Program-made: the position numbers and the translations under genes | Source of the DNA: Oscarella lobularis | Taxonomy: Eukaryota > Porifera > Homoscleromorpha > Homosclerophorida > Oscarellidae | Direction of reading: 5' to 3' | NCBI RefSeq assembly: GCF_947507565.1 | Contig: NC_089180.1 | Location: 1,984,001 to 2,048,000, forward strand | DNA: 64,000 nucleotides | In this document: positions 46,802 to 58,300 of the stretch, piece after piece | Position numbering within the stretch: the first letter of the stretch is position 1 | Layout of the letters: each line of letters begins with the position of its first letter | Notes under the pieces: generated by a model | Told to the model about the DNA's origin: nothing | The model's database searches: none | The model's input: the letters and a program-made list of their open reading frames with translations, nothing else

Positions 46802-47185
46802 CAGTGGGGTCAGAAAGTTTTCGGCACCTTTAAGATTAACATAGTTTATGCCTTGACGATGCAATCTGTACACTAATATCCACAAAACACTGTTTAGTGC
46901 CGAAAAACACGTTTAGAAACCCTTGGTGCCCGGTACGCCTTTGTTTCAACTAGCAAAAAGGGTAGGCGTTTTGACACTCACTGCAGTCAGGTGTTAAAAG
47001 CGATTTTCCTAGCTACTAGTATAAACAAAGGTGTCCCTATTATATCAGATACGTGGTTAGGGGAGTTTTGCTGATACGAAATATACGTATATTTGCATGT
47101 ACTTTCCGGGTAAAGAAACTCATCAGATCGCACATGCATGAACTGAGTAAATTTGGATGGTGCCGAAAACTTTCTGACCCCACTG
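46802..47185. mobile_element. Tc1/mariner-type MITE
   Basis: 384 bp with terminal inverted repeats starting CAGTGGGGTCAGAAAGTTTT and continuing CGGCACC. TA stands on both sides (46800-46801 and 47186-47187). There is no transposase. The sequence and TA target fit a non-autonomous Tc1/mariner element. Confidence 0.85.
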
Positions 47186-47389
47186 TATATATATATATAT
47201 GTATATATCAACAGTTGGGGCGGAGCTTGCCATACGCTAGAGGACGATATCGGACACGGTATGCTATTGTTCGTCAACGCCAGCGCCGTTTTTCGATCGT
47301 ACACGTGCGTCTGCAAGCGACACGTGACGGCGGGAACGATTGTCTGAATATAGAGGGTACTATGTACTACTAATAATAATTCATTATCT

Positions 47390-48890
47390 TATGGGATTTT
47401 GAATGTTTTAGGTTATTATGCTTTTGTGACGTCAGAATATTTGTTTTCTACTGCCGCCTCCGCCACCGTCACGGCTTCTTCTATTAATTCGACTAATCAT
47501 TCTTTCACAGCTACTACTACTACTTCCTCTTCTAAAACGTCTTCTCTCGATCTTCCTCTTGCTATTGGTGTTGCATTTTCTCTCCTTCTCTTTTTTTGGA
47601 CTCGTCATTGGGACTGTGTTTTATTATCGGCATTATCAAAAAGCCGTCTATGATTTTGAGAACGACAGCGGACGAGGCTCGCAGCAGGACGAAGTGCTAC
47701 TTGTACCTAGTCGCGTCGAAATTCCGCCAGATCTTGGGTACAAGGGAAAAAAATCAATAATCAATATTATTAATATTAGTATCTCTACCACCCCTAGGTG
47801 TTGGCCACTTTGGAAACGTCATGAAAGCGACAATGACGTCTCCTAACGGTTCTATGAACGTAGCAGTCAAAACGACACGAAGTAAAAAGAACCCTCATTG
47901 ATTCTTATATTTATTTCTCATTTTCTCTCTAGATCCTGACGACGACGAAATTTCATAGGCGAAAGTCAACTTCTGATGAATCTCGGCGATCACGATCACG
48001 TGGTGAAAATATACGGCTTCTCCTTACAAAACAGTGAGAACACGCAATACTTCCGTTCCCACAAGATTAATTAGTATTTCCATTATTTTCTTAGACGTTC
48101 TCAGTATCGTCATGGAATACGCTCAGCACGGCCATCTCCGTGCGTCGTCGTGCTCGATCTCAACTCAGCATACGCGATTCCAGCGTCGACGACGTGACGC
48201 CGGGATCTAGTGCTATATTTGTCTCACGTTGAGGCAACAGCGAAACGCAGATGCTCAGTGATTTGAAAATGTACGACTGCGCCTTGCCAAGGGAATGAAA
48301 TTCGGCATATCAAAACACGTGAGGCCGGGGGTCCTCGCTCTTCTGCTAATATTATTTATTATGTATTTTAGTTTGTTCATGGTGATTTGGCGGCGAGGAA
48401 TATTTTAGTTCAGAATGATGACGTGTTGAAGATTTCTGACTTTGGCCTGGCTAAGGATCTCGGGGGAAGCGAGTAATATAAGAGAACCAAACCGGTAAGA
48501 AAATTATTAATTAATTAAAGTAGTCGCGATCTTGATTATTGATTTTATAAAGATTGTGTTGACCTTTCGGTGGTGTTCGTCTGAAGTTCTAATGAGAAAA
48601 ATCTACAGTGAATACAGTGACGTGTAAGAAGATGAAGAAACCCTCGTTTAATTTTATATATATATGTATATCTAGATGATTTGCTGATGACGTAGAAGTA
48701 TCGAATGTCGAGACCACGTGGATGCGGCCAAAAAATGTAAGTGTCAGTGGATTAAGTAAACGTTTTTATATGCCTGTCAATTTTCTAGGTATGACCGGTT
48801 ATACGGGCATCGATGACGCAACGATGACGACACGACCGCAGGACGTTGGCAGTCGCAGCAAATGTGGGCGAATCAGCCTAGGTACGATGT
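47390..48890 (+). pseudogene. Receptor tyrosine kinase, decayed
   Basis: Pieces of a membrane tyrosine kinase appear in order. A Ser/Thr-rich ectodomain end comes first, then a membrane helix DLPLAIGVAFSLLL and GLVIGTVFYYRHY (shift in a T-run near 47595), and a juxtamembrane VPSRVEIPPDLG. The glycine loop GVGHFGNVMKATM and VAVK follow, then FIGESQLLMNLGDHDHVV, the hinge VLSIVMEYAQHGHLR and LAKGMKFG. The catalytic loop is VHGDLAARN with the DFG segment [10 protein letters not shown], then YKRTKP, FRWCSSEVLM and YRMSRPRG. Lesions: frame changes near 47595, 47960 and 48270, an in-frame TAA at 48474-48476 in the activation segment, and unreadable last lobe. A signalling receptor once, now dead. 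Confidence 0.75.
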
Positions 48891-49189
48891 AATTTCCTTC
48901 GTAGAATGTTCCGAAGCAGTTGTCGCTATCGTTTTGCTGATACAACGGCGTCCAAAGCGATAGCGTTCGAACGATCGACGATAGAGGCTCGAAAACTGCA
49001 CTTAGAGAGCGCTTCTCAGCTCTATACTAATATTTAGGACCGTTAAACGGCATTTTTCGGTCGCAAAACAGTCGAAACGACTCGTAGCGCCGCTCCTCAA
49101 ATCACGAATCCGTTTTTCGCGTAGACTCGTTACTTAGTAGCAATCAGCCGACTCAGAGTTCTTAAAACGATAAACGTGTGCGTTAGAAA
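48891..49189. other. Intergenic, nothing recognised
   Basis: Single-copy DNA rich in CGAAACG/CGTTTCG-like words; no exon seen. Confidence 0.35.
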
Positions 49190-49990
49190 CCGTTAGATAA
49201 GCTAGATCTAGAGGATTTATTTGAAAATCGACGAGTTTGTCACACGTACCGGAAGTAGGCGGGTCGAAATTTAATTCGCACGATTTGTTTGACCTTGTGG
49301 AGTTGTTACACTAATAAAGTAGAGTAGATCTAGTGCGTTTATTTGGAAATCGGCGAGTTGAGATTTTCAGCATCCCTCAACTATAGCACACGCTTTTTGG
49401 TCAAAAACGGCATCTCCCAAAATCTCGAATTTTCTGCGTCAAACTATAGGGCTTTAGTTAACATCATAGTCTCAAAATTGTCAGACGCGCCGAATTTTAT
49501 TGACTTTTTGAAGGGCGTGACCAATGTACCGGAAGTTCGTCATTTTCGTTTGAAATTTGACTCGTACAAACTGTCTGACCTCATGGAGTTGTTTTACGAA
49601 TAAAGTAGAGTAGATCTAGCCCGTTTAGTTGGAAATCCCGTTTAGTTGGAAATCCGTGAGTTGAGATTTTTAGAGAACCGTGAGCTGTAGTCCATGGTTT
49701 TTTGTCAAATACCGCATCTCCCAGAACGCCACGATTTTTACGTGAAACGATAGAGCTTTAGTACCTAGTTGACTCCACGGTCTCAAAATTGTCGAGCGCC
49801 AATTTTTTGAAGGGTGTGGCTAACATTAATGCGTACCGGAAGTGGTCTTTTTTCGTGTGAAATTTGACCCGTACGAACTGTTTGACCTTGTAGTGTTGTT
49901 CTACTAATAGAGTAGAGTAGATCTAGCGCCTTTATATGGAAATCTGCGAGTTGAGATTTTTATGGAACCGTCCATGGTTTTTTGGTCATT
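49190..49990. repeat. About 290-bp tandem repeat
   Basis: Parts of four diverged copies. Each contains AGTAGAGTAGATCTAG, a GAGTTGAGATTTTT block, CTCAAAATTGTC and a GTACCGGAAGT motif, with unit starts near 49316, 49606 and 49912. Not coding. The rest to 50300 shows no gene. Confidence 0.75.
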
Positions 49991-50305
49991 TTGGTGACCT
50001 CTCCGATTCCTAAGATTTCCTTTTCAAACAATGGGGATGGGTTGCCTGTTTGATCTCGCGATACCAATAGGACCTCACACCTCAAATTTTGGCTAAAATT
50101 GGAATTTTTTTTAGATGCCTATATGAAGACATGGATCAATTCCCTCCTCCTCCTCCACGGCGTTTCTTCATCCAATTCAAGGTAAATAGGACAATAGATT
50201 TGAGTGGACTGGTTTGTAATTTTATTTTAGTTCTCTCTCCTCTCCCCACCGGATCAATCGGACGATGTTTCGATGAAGAAAGAAGAGGAAGTAGACGAAG
50301 CCATC

Positions 50306-50465
50306 ACCCTGGGGACTTGGGTCAGAGTCTCCCTCCTTGTGGGCTGGAGGCTAATGTGCTCTCCCCTGGGGACTTGGGTCAAAGTCTCGCTCCTTGGAGG
50401 CTGGAGGATAATGTGCCTACCCCCTGTGGACTTGGGTTAAAGTTCACTGTGGGGACTGCAGTCTC
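50306..50465. repeat. 60-bp repeat, about three copies
   Basis: GGGGACTTGGGTCAGAGTCT type units with GGAGGCTAATGTGCTC linkers, diverging in the third copy. An open frame runs through, but this looks repeat-driven. Confidence 0.7.
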
Positions 50466-50645
50466 AGTCTCACCGCTTGGCCAGGAGGTCAAGCGGCAGC
50501 GCAGGATCAAGCAGCAATCAACGAGGACCAAGGAGGAGGGGGAAGGGGAGACGAGAGAGGACTTTTTTAATTTTTTTATTTATATACATCCGGGATATTT
50601 TAATAAAAATTTTGACCATAGTTCTGCCTACTTTTACAACCGGAA

Positions 50646-50713
50646 GCGCACGCGACGTGAAATGACGTCGGTCCATTTCACGTCGCGTGCGCAAGTAGCG
50701 CGCTATAAAAGCG
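50646..50713 (+). promoter_or_regulatory. 19-bp hairpin followed by TATA box framed by GCGCGC
   Basis: GCGCACGCGACGTGAAATG (50646-50664) and its exact inverse (50674-50692) enclose a 9-base loop with ACGTCG. A few bases on, TATAAAA (50702-50708) is framed by GCGCGC on each side. A 7-bp stem GCTCTTG/CAAGAGC follows near 50740. This looks like a promoter for a short transcript, but I cannot name a product. Confidence 0.4.
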
Positions 50714-50993
50714 CGCATGTGCCCTAGGCTAAGTGAAGTGCTCTTGTCGATCAAGAGCAAACGCATGCAATCTACTGTACTCTCATGCGATAGCGTCTTT
50801 AAAAAATTCGTCTACTTCTTCTTCATCTTCTCAGATTATCCACTCACCACCTACAAAACAAAAAAGTCGTCAATTTTTGAACGCGTAAATATAAACGCTT
50901 CGTAGTACGCATACCGTTCCATCAACGCCCACAAGGCGACGAGACATTTATTTATTTATTTCTGTTCACGTTGATGACGACACTATAGTCTGC

Positions 50994-51940
50994 CTACTCA
51001 GGGAGAGACTCTAGCCAATCTCTAGAACTTCGGTACGTCGACAGGCAATCAAATACTTAAAGAGATAGAGGCTCCGCTCTACACTTATTTTGATTACGGT
51101 ATCTTCTTACACCAGGTGCATTTACCTTGATTTATGGAGAGTACTGTTGAGTAGGATTTCTGCGTTGAAAAGTGTTCTAAAATTGGAAGTTTCGCGGTTG
51201 CGACTTTGTGAGAAGATGCGCGGTTCGAGGAAACGCACTAGGGGGAGGAGAAAACGTTGAATTATACATGAGAGACTCTTTGCATATGAAAATACCTTAT
51301 TGATTTGGTGATCCACGATTCCTCCGAGTACATGAACTTTGGAATCGTTCACATCGACTAAATCTAAAAGAAAAACAATAATAAATTTTTCAAAATTTTG
51401 ACTTCTTACCGTTGGGAGAATCTGGACTGAGGTAAATGAGATTTGAAAGATTGTTTTCAAATATCGTCCAAAAGTCGTCGTGTCGAAAATCAATCTTTAA
51501 TTAAATAACGAAATTTCACGTACTATACTACGTACGGAGATTTTTCAATGAATGACGAAATCCTTTGCTCATTTCTTTCCACAGTAGCGAATTTTCGTCG
51601 TAGCTCGTAATCATTCGATGTACGGGACTCGCGTGATTGAGATTCGAGCCGTAGATTAGCTGAATTTGATTAGCCGCTAAATACGACGAATTTTATTGCG
51701 ATCGTCAGCGAGTGAGCTTACTCTTAGCGTCACTCCATGCGTCAAACTCAAATCGATGACGATTTTTGGCGTTTCGGGCGATTGCATGGCGATTTGCGCT
51801 CTTTCTCGCTTTTCCGCGCGCCATCGGGACGCGAAACCTAAACGCGTTTATAGTTGGACACTCGTTAAACGCATATGATTACTTCGGGAGCTCGTTCGAA
51901 ACGAAGAAACGCGAAGAAGAGACAGAAAAGATCTCCGCAT
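50994..51940 (-). CDS. TRMT10-family tRNA m1G9/m1A9 methyltransferase
   Basis: Complete-looking gene of about six exons in phase, from ATG 51940-51938 (MRRSFLSLLRVSSFRTSSR, possibly a mitochondrial presequence) to TAG 50994-50996. Family signatures in order are KRERAQIAMQSPETPKIVID, QIQLIYGSNLNHASPVHRM, NLIYLSPDSPN, SKVHVLGGIVDHQINK (the SPOUT-fold segment with G-G-I-V-D), AKLPILEHFSTQKSYS, then LSINQVFDCLSTYRSSRDW. TRMT10 enzymes methylate N1 of purine 9 of tRNAs using S-adenosylmethionine. The wording of the second exon is closest to TRMT10B. No lesions found, so this appears functional. Its 5' end is about 50 bp from the SLC25A44 copy on the other strand, suggesting a shared promoter. Confidence 0.85.
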
Positions 51941-51991
51941 GTGTTTCGGTGCGCCGGCTGCGCATCTAGTGCGTAGATTAGCGCGTAAAAA

Positions 51992-52787
51992 ATGATAGGA
52001 GCAAATGGACAAATACTACGGCTTTTCTCGTTGGAATACGAGCGGCTATCTATCCAGCAATGCTCGCGCCTCCAAGTACAACAGCAAAAATCGATTTACG
52101 CGGGATCTTTCGACGCCCTGGGCAAAATTTCGCGCCGCGAGGGAATCCGCGGTCTCTACAACCTCTGGACTGCTTGGTCTTCAGACGCACTCCACGGCCT
52201 ACGAACTCTCGCGACACCTTCTCCTACCGACCACGTGGTCACCCACGTGGAAAGGTTTGGTTGCCGGGACGATAGCGAGTTCGTCGAGCCAAATCGTTAA
52301 CGTGCCAGTCGACGTCGTTTCGCAAAAGTTAATGATGGCCGGACAGTCGAAAAATCTAAATATTTCTCTACGCAACGTCATTGTTGAAATTTATTCAAAA
52401 AATGGCTTACGTGGATTTTATTTCATTTCCCTGCTAACGTTTGGTCCAATGAGCGGCATATGGTGGAGCACCTATTTGACTGTACATGATTATTTATTGC
52501 CTAATTTCCCAACTGCCCTAAATGCTTTTTCTAGAATGTGTGCCGGTTTTACGTCAAGCACGCTAACAAATCCCCTTGACGTCATACGAACTCTACGAAC
52601 TCGTTTCCAGGTGATAGGTGGAAAATCAATAGGAAATATAGCGAGACGACTCTACAAGGAAAAGGGCCTAGCTATGCTCTATAAGGGGCTTACAGCAAGA
52701 TACATGTCGACGTTGCCAAGCAGCGCTCTCTACATAGCAATGTACGAACTAGTCAAAAATCTTCAAGCTTATGTATATAGCAAATAA
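51992..52787 (+). pseudogene. SLC25A44-like mitochondrial carrier, copy 1 (damaged)
   Basis: The 3' two-thirds read as SLC25A44, a mitochondrial carrier for branched-chain amino acids: VNVPVDVVSQKLMM, NGLRGFYFISLLT, then SGIWWSTYL, LTNPLDVIRT and GLTARYMSTLPSSALYI, ending at TAA 52785-52787. The 5' third is spread over three frames (VGIRAAIYPAML, then RLQVQQQKSIYAGSFDALGK, then GLLGLQTHSTAYEL), so at least two indels have occurred. The carrier motif also lacks three residues, reading GFY-FISLLT where copy 2 has GFYKGYFISLLT (a 9-bp deletion near 52420). An ATG at 52005 gives a 260-residue frame, but its N-terminus is not carrier-like. Probably a pseudogene or a truncated variant. Confidence 0.75.
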
Positions 52788-52825
52788 AAAATTCGTGATT
52801 TTTAGTAATAAAAGTTGTCGTTTAC

Positions 52826-53053
52826 CAAATTTTGAAGGCATCTGTGGTACATATTGACGTACAAATCAAAATGTTATAGGACGGTGGAAAATAAGGAGTG
52901 AAGAGCCTCTGAAAAAGAAAATGATTAAATAAAAATAATATAGATTATATATAAACCTTGACAGTGGTCAAATCATCCACAATAATTCGTTTCACTCTTT
53001 CTAAATACACAGCTAGCCAGATGGTGTCGTCAGTTTGCGGTTGACTCTCAAAC
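52826..53053 (-). pseudogene. EXOC3 (Sec6) internal fragment
   Basis: Two exons with good splice sites encode DDTIWLAVYLERVKRIIVDD then RLFTPYFPPSY and, after a 1-nt loss in a T-run near 52870, DLYVNMYHRCLQNL. This matches the Sec6/EXOC3 stretch with W-L-x-x-x-L-E-x-x-x-x-x-V-x-D-D-L and C-F-P-P-x-Y, then N-M-Y-H. EXOC3 is a core subunit of the exocyst tethering complex. Only this internal piece is present, directly behind the truncated PDIA5 gene on the same strand. Confidence 0.65.
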
Positions 53054-53177
53054 CTAGAGAAAAGCCATATTGTACATACTGTATATACCTATATATTAAT
53101 CACCGTTCGACTGTTGCTTTTTCCAGCGTATCTAAGCAATGTGAGTCAAAGCCCTCATATAAAGATTCTATACTTAC

Positions 53178-54860
53178 CTATTGGGTATCCCTTGACTTCG
53201 TACGCCTTTCCCAATTCGGGTTCCTTCGTCGCGTCAACTGCAGCCAAAACAGCATCCTCAATCTAAAAATTAATTATTGATTTTTTCTAATCCTATATAC
53301 GGTAGGTCTTTCACTCACTCCTTCTTCCTTCAATGTAGCAGCTGCGCTTTCATATTCCGGTTTCATTTTCTTGCAGTGACCACACCCTACGTGACGTCAC
53401 AATATAAACCAATATTTCTACATATTTAGACGTACACGGTGCATAGAACATGACCAGAAGTGGCTTGTGGTCAGAGAGAGCGTCTTGAAATCCAAGTGTA
53501 GTTAGATGATGAATATTTTCGCTCGTGTCCGACCACGCTTCCTCTTCCGCTGGTTTGTCACTTTCTGACGCCGGCTTAGGACTAAAAACGATATTTAATT
53601 AATTAATTATATTTATTATTGTTGTCTTACTCTGCCATCCATTGGACGATTTCGTCTTTGCTTCTTCCTCCTCCGTAATTGTATTGATAGATGCCTTTTC
53701 TAATTGAGAAAAAACGTATTTTTTATTTTTAATTGATTAATATTTTCTTACTCGAAATAGACTATGGTCGGATAGCCGGTTATGTTGAATTCAATTGCAA
53801 CGGGACGATTCTCCTGCTTTGTCGCATCCATTCCAGCCAAAATCTAAAATAATTATTGAATTATAGATATTGCTGCCCCTACCCCCCTTTTTTTTCCATA
53901 CAGCTTTGTCTTTGAGTTCTGTAGCTGCTTCAGCATAAGCGAGTTTCATCATTTTACACACGCCACACCCTCGAAAAAATTTATTAATTATTGAAAAACT
54001 ATTATTGATTTTTCACACAAGGTGCATAGAGCATCAATAGAATAGGTTTCTTCTCCTTTTTCAACATCCTGCGATACTCCTAATAAAATAAAAAAGTGAC
54101 GTCATAAAATTAAAAATTAAAATTTACTTTGTCCGAGTCAAGGTGAAAAACGTCATCAGCCCCAGCTTCCTCTTCCCAAGGAGCATCCCCTGTGGGATCA
54201 TCCAAAAAGTTTCTCATTGACTAGAAGACAGATATATAATACAAAGGCTTCATATCTCTTATACTACATACCCTAACAGTGAACTTTCGATCATAATCCT
54301 TATTGAATTCTCCATCCCTAAATATATATATATCATTATTAATTTTAAATAATCAATATCTTTTTGTTACTTGTAGTGCTTCAGAATTGTTCCACCTGGC
54401 GGGATTTTTAATTTCTTGCATAGTTTTGATGACGAACTGAAAAAATCAGTTTCAAAGGGGGGCCCCAGTAAATTTTTTCTCCCAAACTCACGTGCAATCG
54501 ATTGTTACGAGTGCCGCGAGGCCTTTCATTGCGGTCGCAGTTTCGCCAAAAACAGGCAAAATGGCCGACACGGACTTTGCTATGCGTTTCGATCGCTTTC
54601 GAGCCTTTTCTTCGCGTTTTTCTCTCTTACTTGATTTGCCGAATAGTATAAGGACGTTTTTTCGCGTTCGGAGAAGCTTTTTGAACTCTTTGATGTCGTC
54701 TACGTCGCTGACAATGTTCTTCAAGTCGGCTTTTCCCGATTTCGAGTGAATCTGGGATCGAATAGGCGATTAGGCGTTACAAAACTGTTTTCTAAAGACT
54801 TACTTCTCCTAAGAGACACAGAAACGTAGCAAAAACCAGCAAAAATAGGCCTCTTTCCAT
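53178..54860 (-). CDS. PDIA5-like protein disulfide isomerase, lacking the third thioredoxin domain
   Basis: ATG 54860-54858 starts a signal peptide (MERGLFLLVFATFLCLLG). The PDIA5 N-terminal domain follows (VSDVDDIKEFKKLLRTRKN, SSSKLCKKLKIPPGG), then two thioredoxin domains. Each has an intron splitting the Trp codon of the active site: YAPWCGVCKMMK (introns near 53990) and FYAPWCGHCKKMK (near 53400). CxxC pairs are intact, so oxidoreductase activity in the ER is plausible. The last matching exon ends GKAYEVKGYPI at 53178. The third domain (C-P-H-C) and an ER-retention tail are missing; the next exon splices into a short out-of-frame end or the EXOC3 fragment. About ten small introns, no frameshifts. 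Confidence 0.8.
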
Positions 54861-54896
54861 GGCAAAAAAATCCGAGGAACTCTAGATAGCGTGCTC

Positions 54897-54945
54897 AGCC
54901 TCTACGTCAGAGCGTTACCATAGCAAACAACGTCGAAGCAATGAA
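54897..54945. repeat. 49-bp sequence shared with 62623-62671
   Basis: AGCCTCTACGTCAGAGCGTT through GTCGAAGCAATGAA is identical in both places. Here it lies just upstream of the PDIA5-like start on the opposite strand. At 62623 it forms the 5' leader and start codon of the CCDC34-like gene. Confidence 0.9.
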
Positions 54946-55013
54946 ACGGTGAAATGCGGGTCTTAAGGCGACAACGTGACAATCGTACGTGTTCGCATTA
55001 TCATTTGGCTTAC

Positions 55014-55086
55014 CATAAAGGTAGTCGTGAGTCCGATTCGGTTGAACTCGCGGCTTTTCGATCGTTTTCGTTATTGCGGTAGCCAT
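55014..55086 (-). CDS. Orphan first exon (weak)
   Basis: ATG 55086-55084 opens MATAITKTIEKPRVQPNRTH DYLYG and ends at a GGTAAGCC donor. It has start and donor but no downstream partner; the next minus-strand exon is the complete PDIA5 start. The family is unknown. Confidence 0.3.
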
Positions 55087-55386
55087 GTTGGACGTATCGC
55101 TATAGAAACACTGGAGCAGCCCGTATAAATCGCGACCCAGATTTTCTTAATTGATTTATCATACCGTGCGTTATTTGCAACCTTTGCTATTCTAATTATT
55201 AGCTAATTATCACTACAGTACAGAAGTACATTAATCAAGTCAACATCAATTCTGTTACGAACAATTTCAAAGTTGGCAACCAACGAGAAAAACAGAACAT
55301 TGCCAAACTTGATCGGACAGCAGAATTGGAAGCAGTAAGTGCTGTAAGGCTTACTGCCAGACGCCAGCCCAAAGAAAAGGCGTACA

Positions 55387-58300
55387 CTAAAGTTTAGTAA
55401 ATGGATTTAGGCTCTTCATTAGTAGACAACATTTCGCGAAAGCGGGAGGATATTTAACCGCTTCTGTACATATGGTGAATATTAATAATTCGGTGCTCGC
55501 TGTGACTTGTGCTTCTTCATCCTCAGGAAGTCTTTGGCCAGACACGTATCGACAAAACGAAATCGCCTGCGTGAAAGTAACGTTTTTCTGCTCGTTGCCC
55601 TCTCTCTGCAATTCCGAATCGAAGACAGACGCCCAGGTTATAAACATTTGAGATTGAACTACATCGAAATTCGTTTGCAAACAGTCAAGCACGACAGGAT
55701 GGGCGGAAAGAGCAGTCGATCCTTCGTGCACTCTTTCCATGGACGAGTGTTTGACGACAACACCGTCGCTATGCTTTCTTAGCACAGAAGCTGCGACGAC
55801 TTCAGCGAGACAAGCATTGAAAGTCAATTCAGTTACGTCGTCCTCGCTCGCACCATCAAGGCTTTTCTCGCGCTCTCTGACCATATCCCGAAGAAGGTTG
55901 ATTGGCAAAATTCTGGACCCTGATGAGACAAAACAGGCGAGAAACTTGAGGGCGGAATCTGACAAGCTTTCTCGTATCAAAGAGACGATAAACTTTGCCA
56001 CTTCCATAGAAATAGGAATAGGAGAGACTGGGCTCACTGTCTGACGAGCTTGATCTGACGACGACGACGACGAGGAGGACGACGACGATGCAGGAAAATT
56101 ACTCGACTCTTCAACCGATCCTTGTTTCACAGACGTAGGAGACGACGAGTCGTAGGCCTTGCGGCTAATTGTGGGACGACTTAGCAGCATGTCGAGAAAC
56201 TGATGAAAAGGAATATGCGATCTTCTAATAAATGATCCCGCCAGCTCCAAGCAAAGAGGAAGAGACAGATAAAAAGGGTTGCGTGTAAATTGCTTCAAAG
56301 CTTTCCGATCTTTGTCGGTCAAGCTCATCGGTTTGACAGTTGTCGACGTTCGTCGCAAGAGCGACACGATCGTCTCGTCTTGCTCTAAAAGTCCGACGCG
56401 CATTTCGCTGTACACATTTTCGGGAGTCGACGGCATGTTTGTGTCGTTGTCGTCGGCAATAATTATTACTCTGCCGGCGCTGGTCGCTTTCGGAAGATAA
56501 GCGTCGACTTCGAAACCTTCCCAAATTCCATCAATGATCAATAGCCAGTTGTCGAGTTCTCTGAGATAGGAATGCAAATGGCTAATAATTAGTCCCTCTT
56601 TCATGCTAACGGCGGGAATTGAAGCGATGGCACAAAATCCGTCCAACAACATCAAATTCGAATGTCCGCGCACCCAAAATATATGACTGTAATGAGCGTT
56701 AAAAATTTTGAGAAATTCGGCAATTAGAGTCGTTTTTCCGATGCCGGGCTGAATGCCGCGAACGTAGCGCACCAACAGGCCTTTATCCTTATTTAATACC
56801 CATTGAGACAATTCGTTTAATTCCGATTCCATGCCGGTGAAAAATTGGCAATCCGGAACGCATCGTACGTTGAAGGAGGCCGGGAACTCGAGCGAAATGT
56901 CCGGTCCAATGATCTGAAATCCGGCCCAGTGAACGGGATGCGCGAACTGTTCGAGACAACGCAACTGGTGCATCGACTGCTGCAAAGCAAACGACGCCGG
57001 CGCCCCACGCAACATGTTACGATAGAAGAAATACATGAGATGCTCCGTCGCTCGATCGGGAACTTGCCATAAGGTGACGAGAACCATTCTCGCTCCGGCG
57101 ATCAGAAAGCTTCGCGCCAAGCCCATTACCCCGTCATTATTCGGCTCGCCTCTCGCGCTTCCGCACGAACTCAAGCAGACGAGCTGAGCTCGCAAGTCCA
57201 TGCCTTCGATCTCGTCGCAGGTCAGCAAGCAGCACTTTGAATCGATCAGGTTCCCCGGCCGAACGCGCGCCTTTTCCTCCTCTTCGGGAGCTAGAAAGAG
57301 CGTCGTGCCGCCCTGTCCACCGTGCGTCGCCAGGTGAATCAACTGGGCCTGCGGTAATTCTCGCGTCACGCGCCGCTTCGTCGCTTCCTTGCGAACGAGA
57401 GGGTGACCGTTGACGAGTCGAGCTACGTCGATCGCTTCGCGTTCGGCATTCGGCAGCGTGACCGGCCGCCACGGTTCGGACTGGCCGGGAATGTGCATCG
57501 ACGGCACGTCGGGATTACCTACGATTAGAGAATCGGTTAGCATCACGTCGCCGCTATCGTCTCGCCATCGTTCGAATTCGATCAGCGCCGGAATGCTTCG
57601 TATTCTGTAAATCTGCGACATCATTAAATTATCTTTACCGCACGGTAGAGCCGAGAAGGGAACGAGAGTAATGAGACCGGCGGGAATGACGACGAGATCG
57701 ACGCTTCGCGTCGGCAACCACTCCTCGATGGGTCGTATGAGAAAATTAGACAAATCGCTCAAATCTGGCGTCTTGATTCGTTCCTCGTTTTCGCCCGGCA
57801 ATCGATTGAGATTCTCGTAGTTCGTCAGTTCGGCGACGGTGCTGCGAATTTTCTTGTCGAGTCGCGATTCGCTTTGCGGATCGTCGGCAATTTTCGTCGC
57901 GCGAAAATTCACGTCGCCTTGGGGACTGACGACCCACGCGTGAAGACTCGTTCGACATATGGAATAGATGAGAACCCAAGCGTTCTGTCTCTTCACCAAA
58001 TCGATAATCTCATCTCGAGTGATTTTCTCGTAACTGTCGATGAGCGGACGAACGCCGCTCAACGAAAAACGCTTCGCGACGATTTCGACGAACTGAAGAC
58101 CGCGACTTCGTTCGGAAATCTCCAAAGCGCGCATCTTGTCGCCCAATTCGCCCAAGACGAATTGAAGTCGACGATACGATTTTGAATTGAGTTGACGATA
58201 GATCGGTCGAAACGACTCGCTCGCACCCGTCTGCTGATAGAGCTCGTCGAATATCGCTATCGCCTTTTCGAAACTGTCGCGCGCCTTCTCGACGTCGCCG

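Noticed and set aside
50730-50765. Histone-type 3' stem-loop near 50740
   Set aside because: The stem is 7 bp with a 5-nt loop and lacks the conserved GGCTCTTTTCAGAGCC core; no histone frame is upstream.
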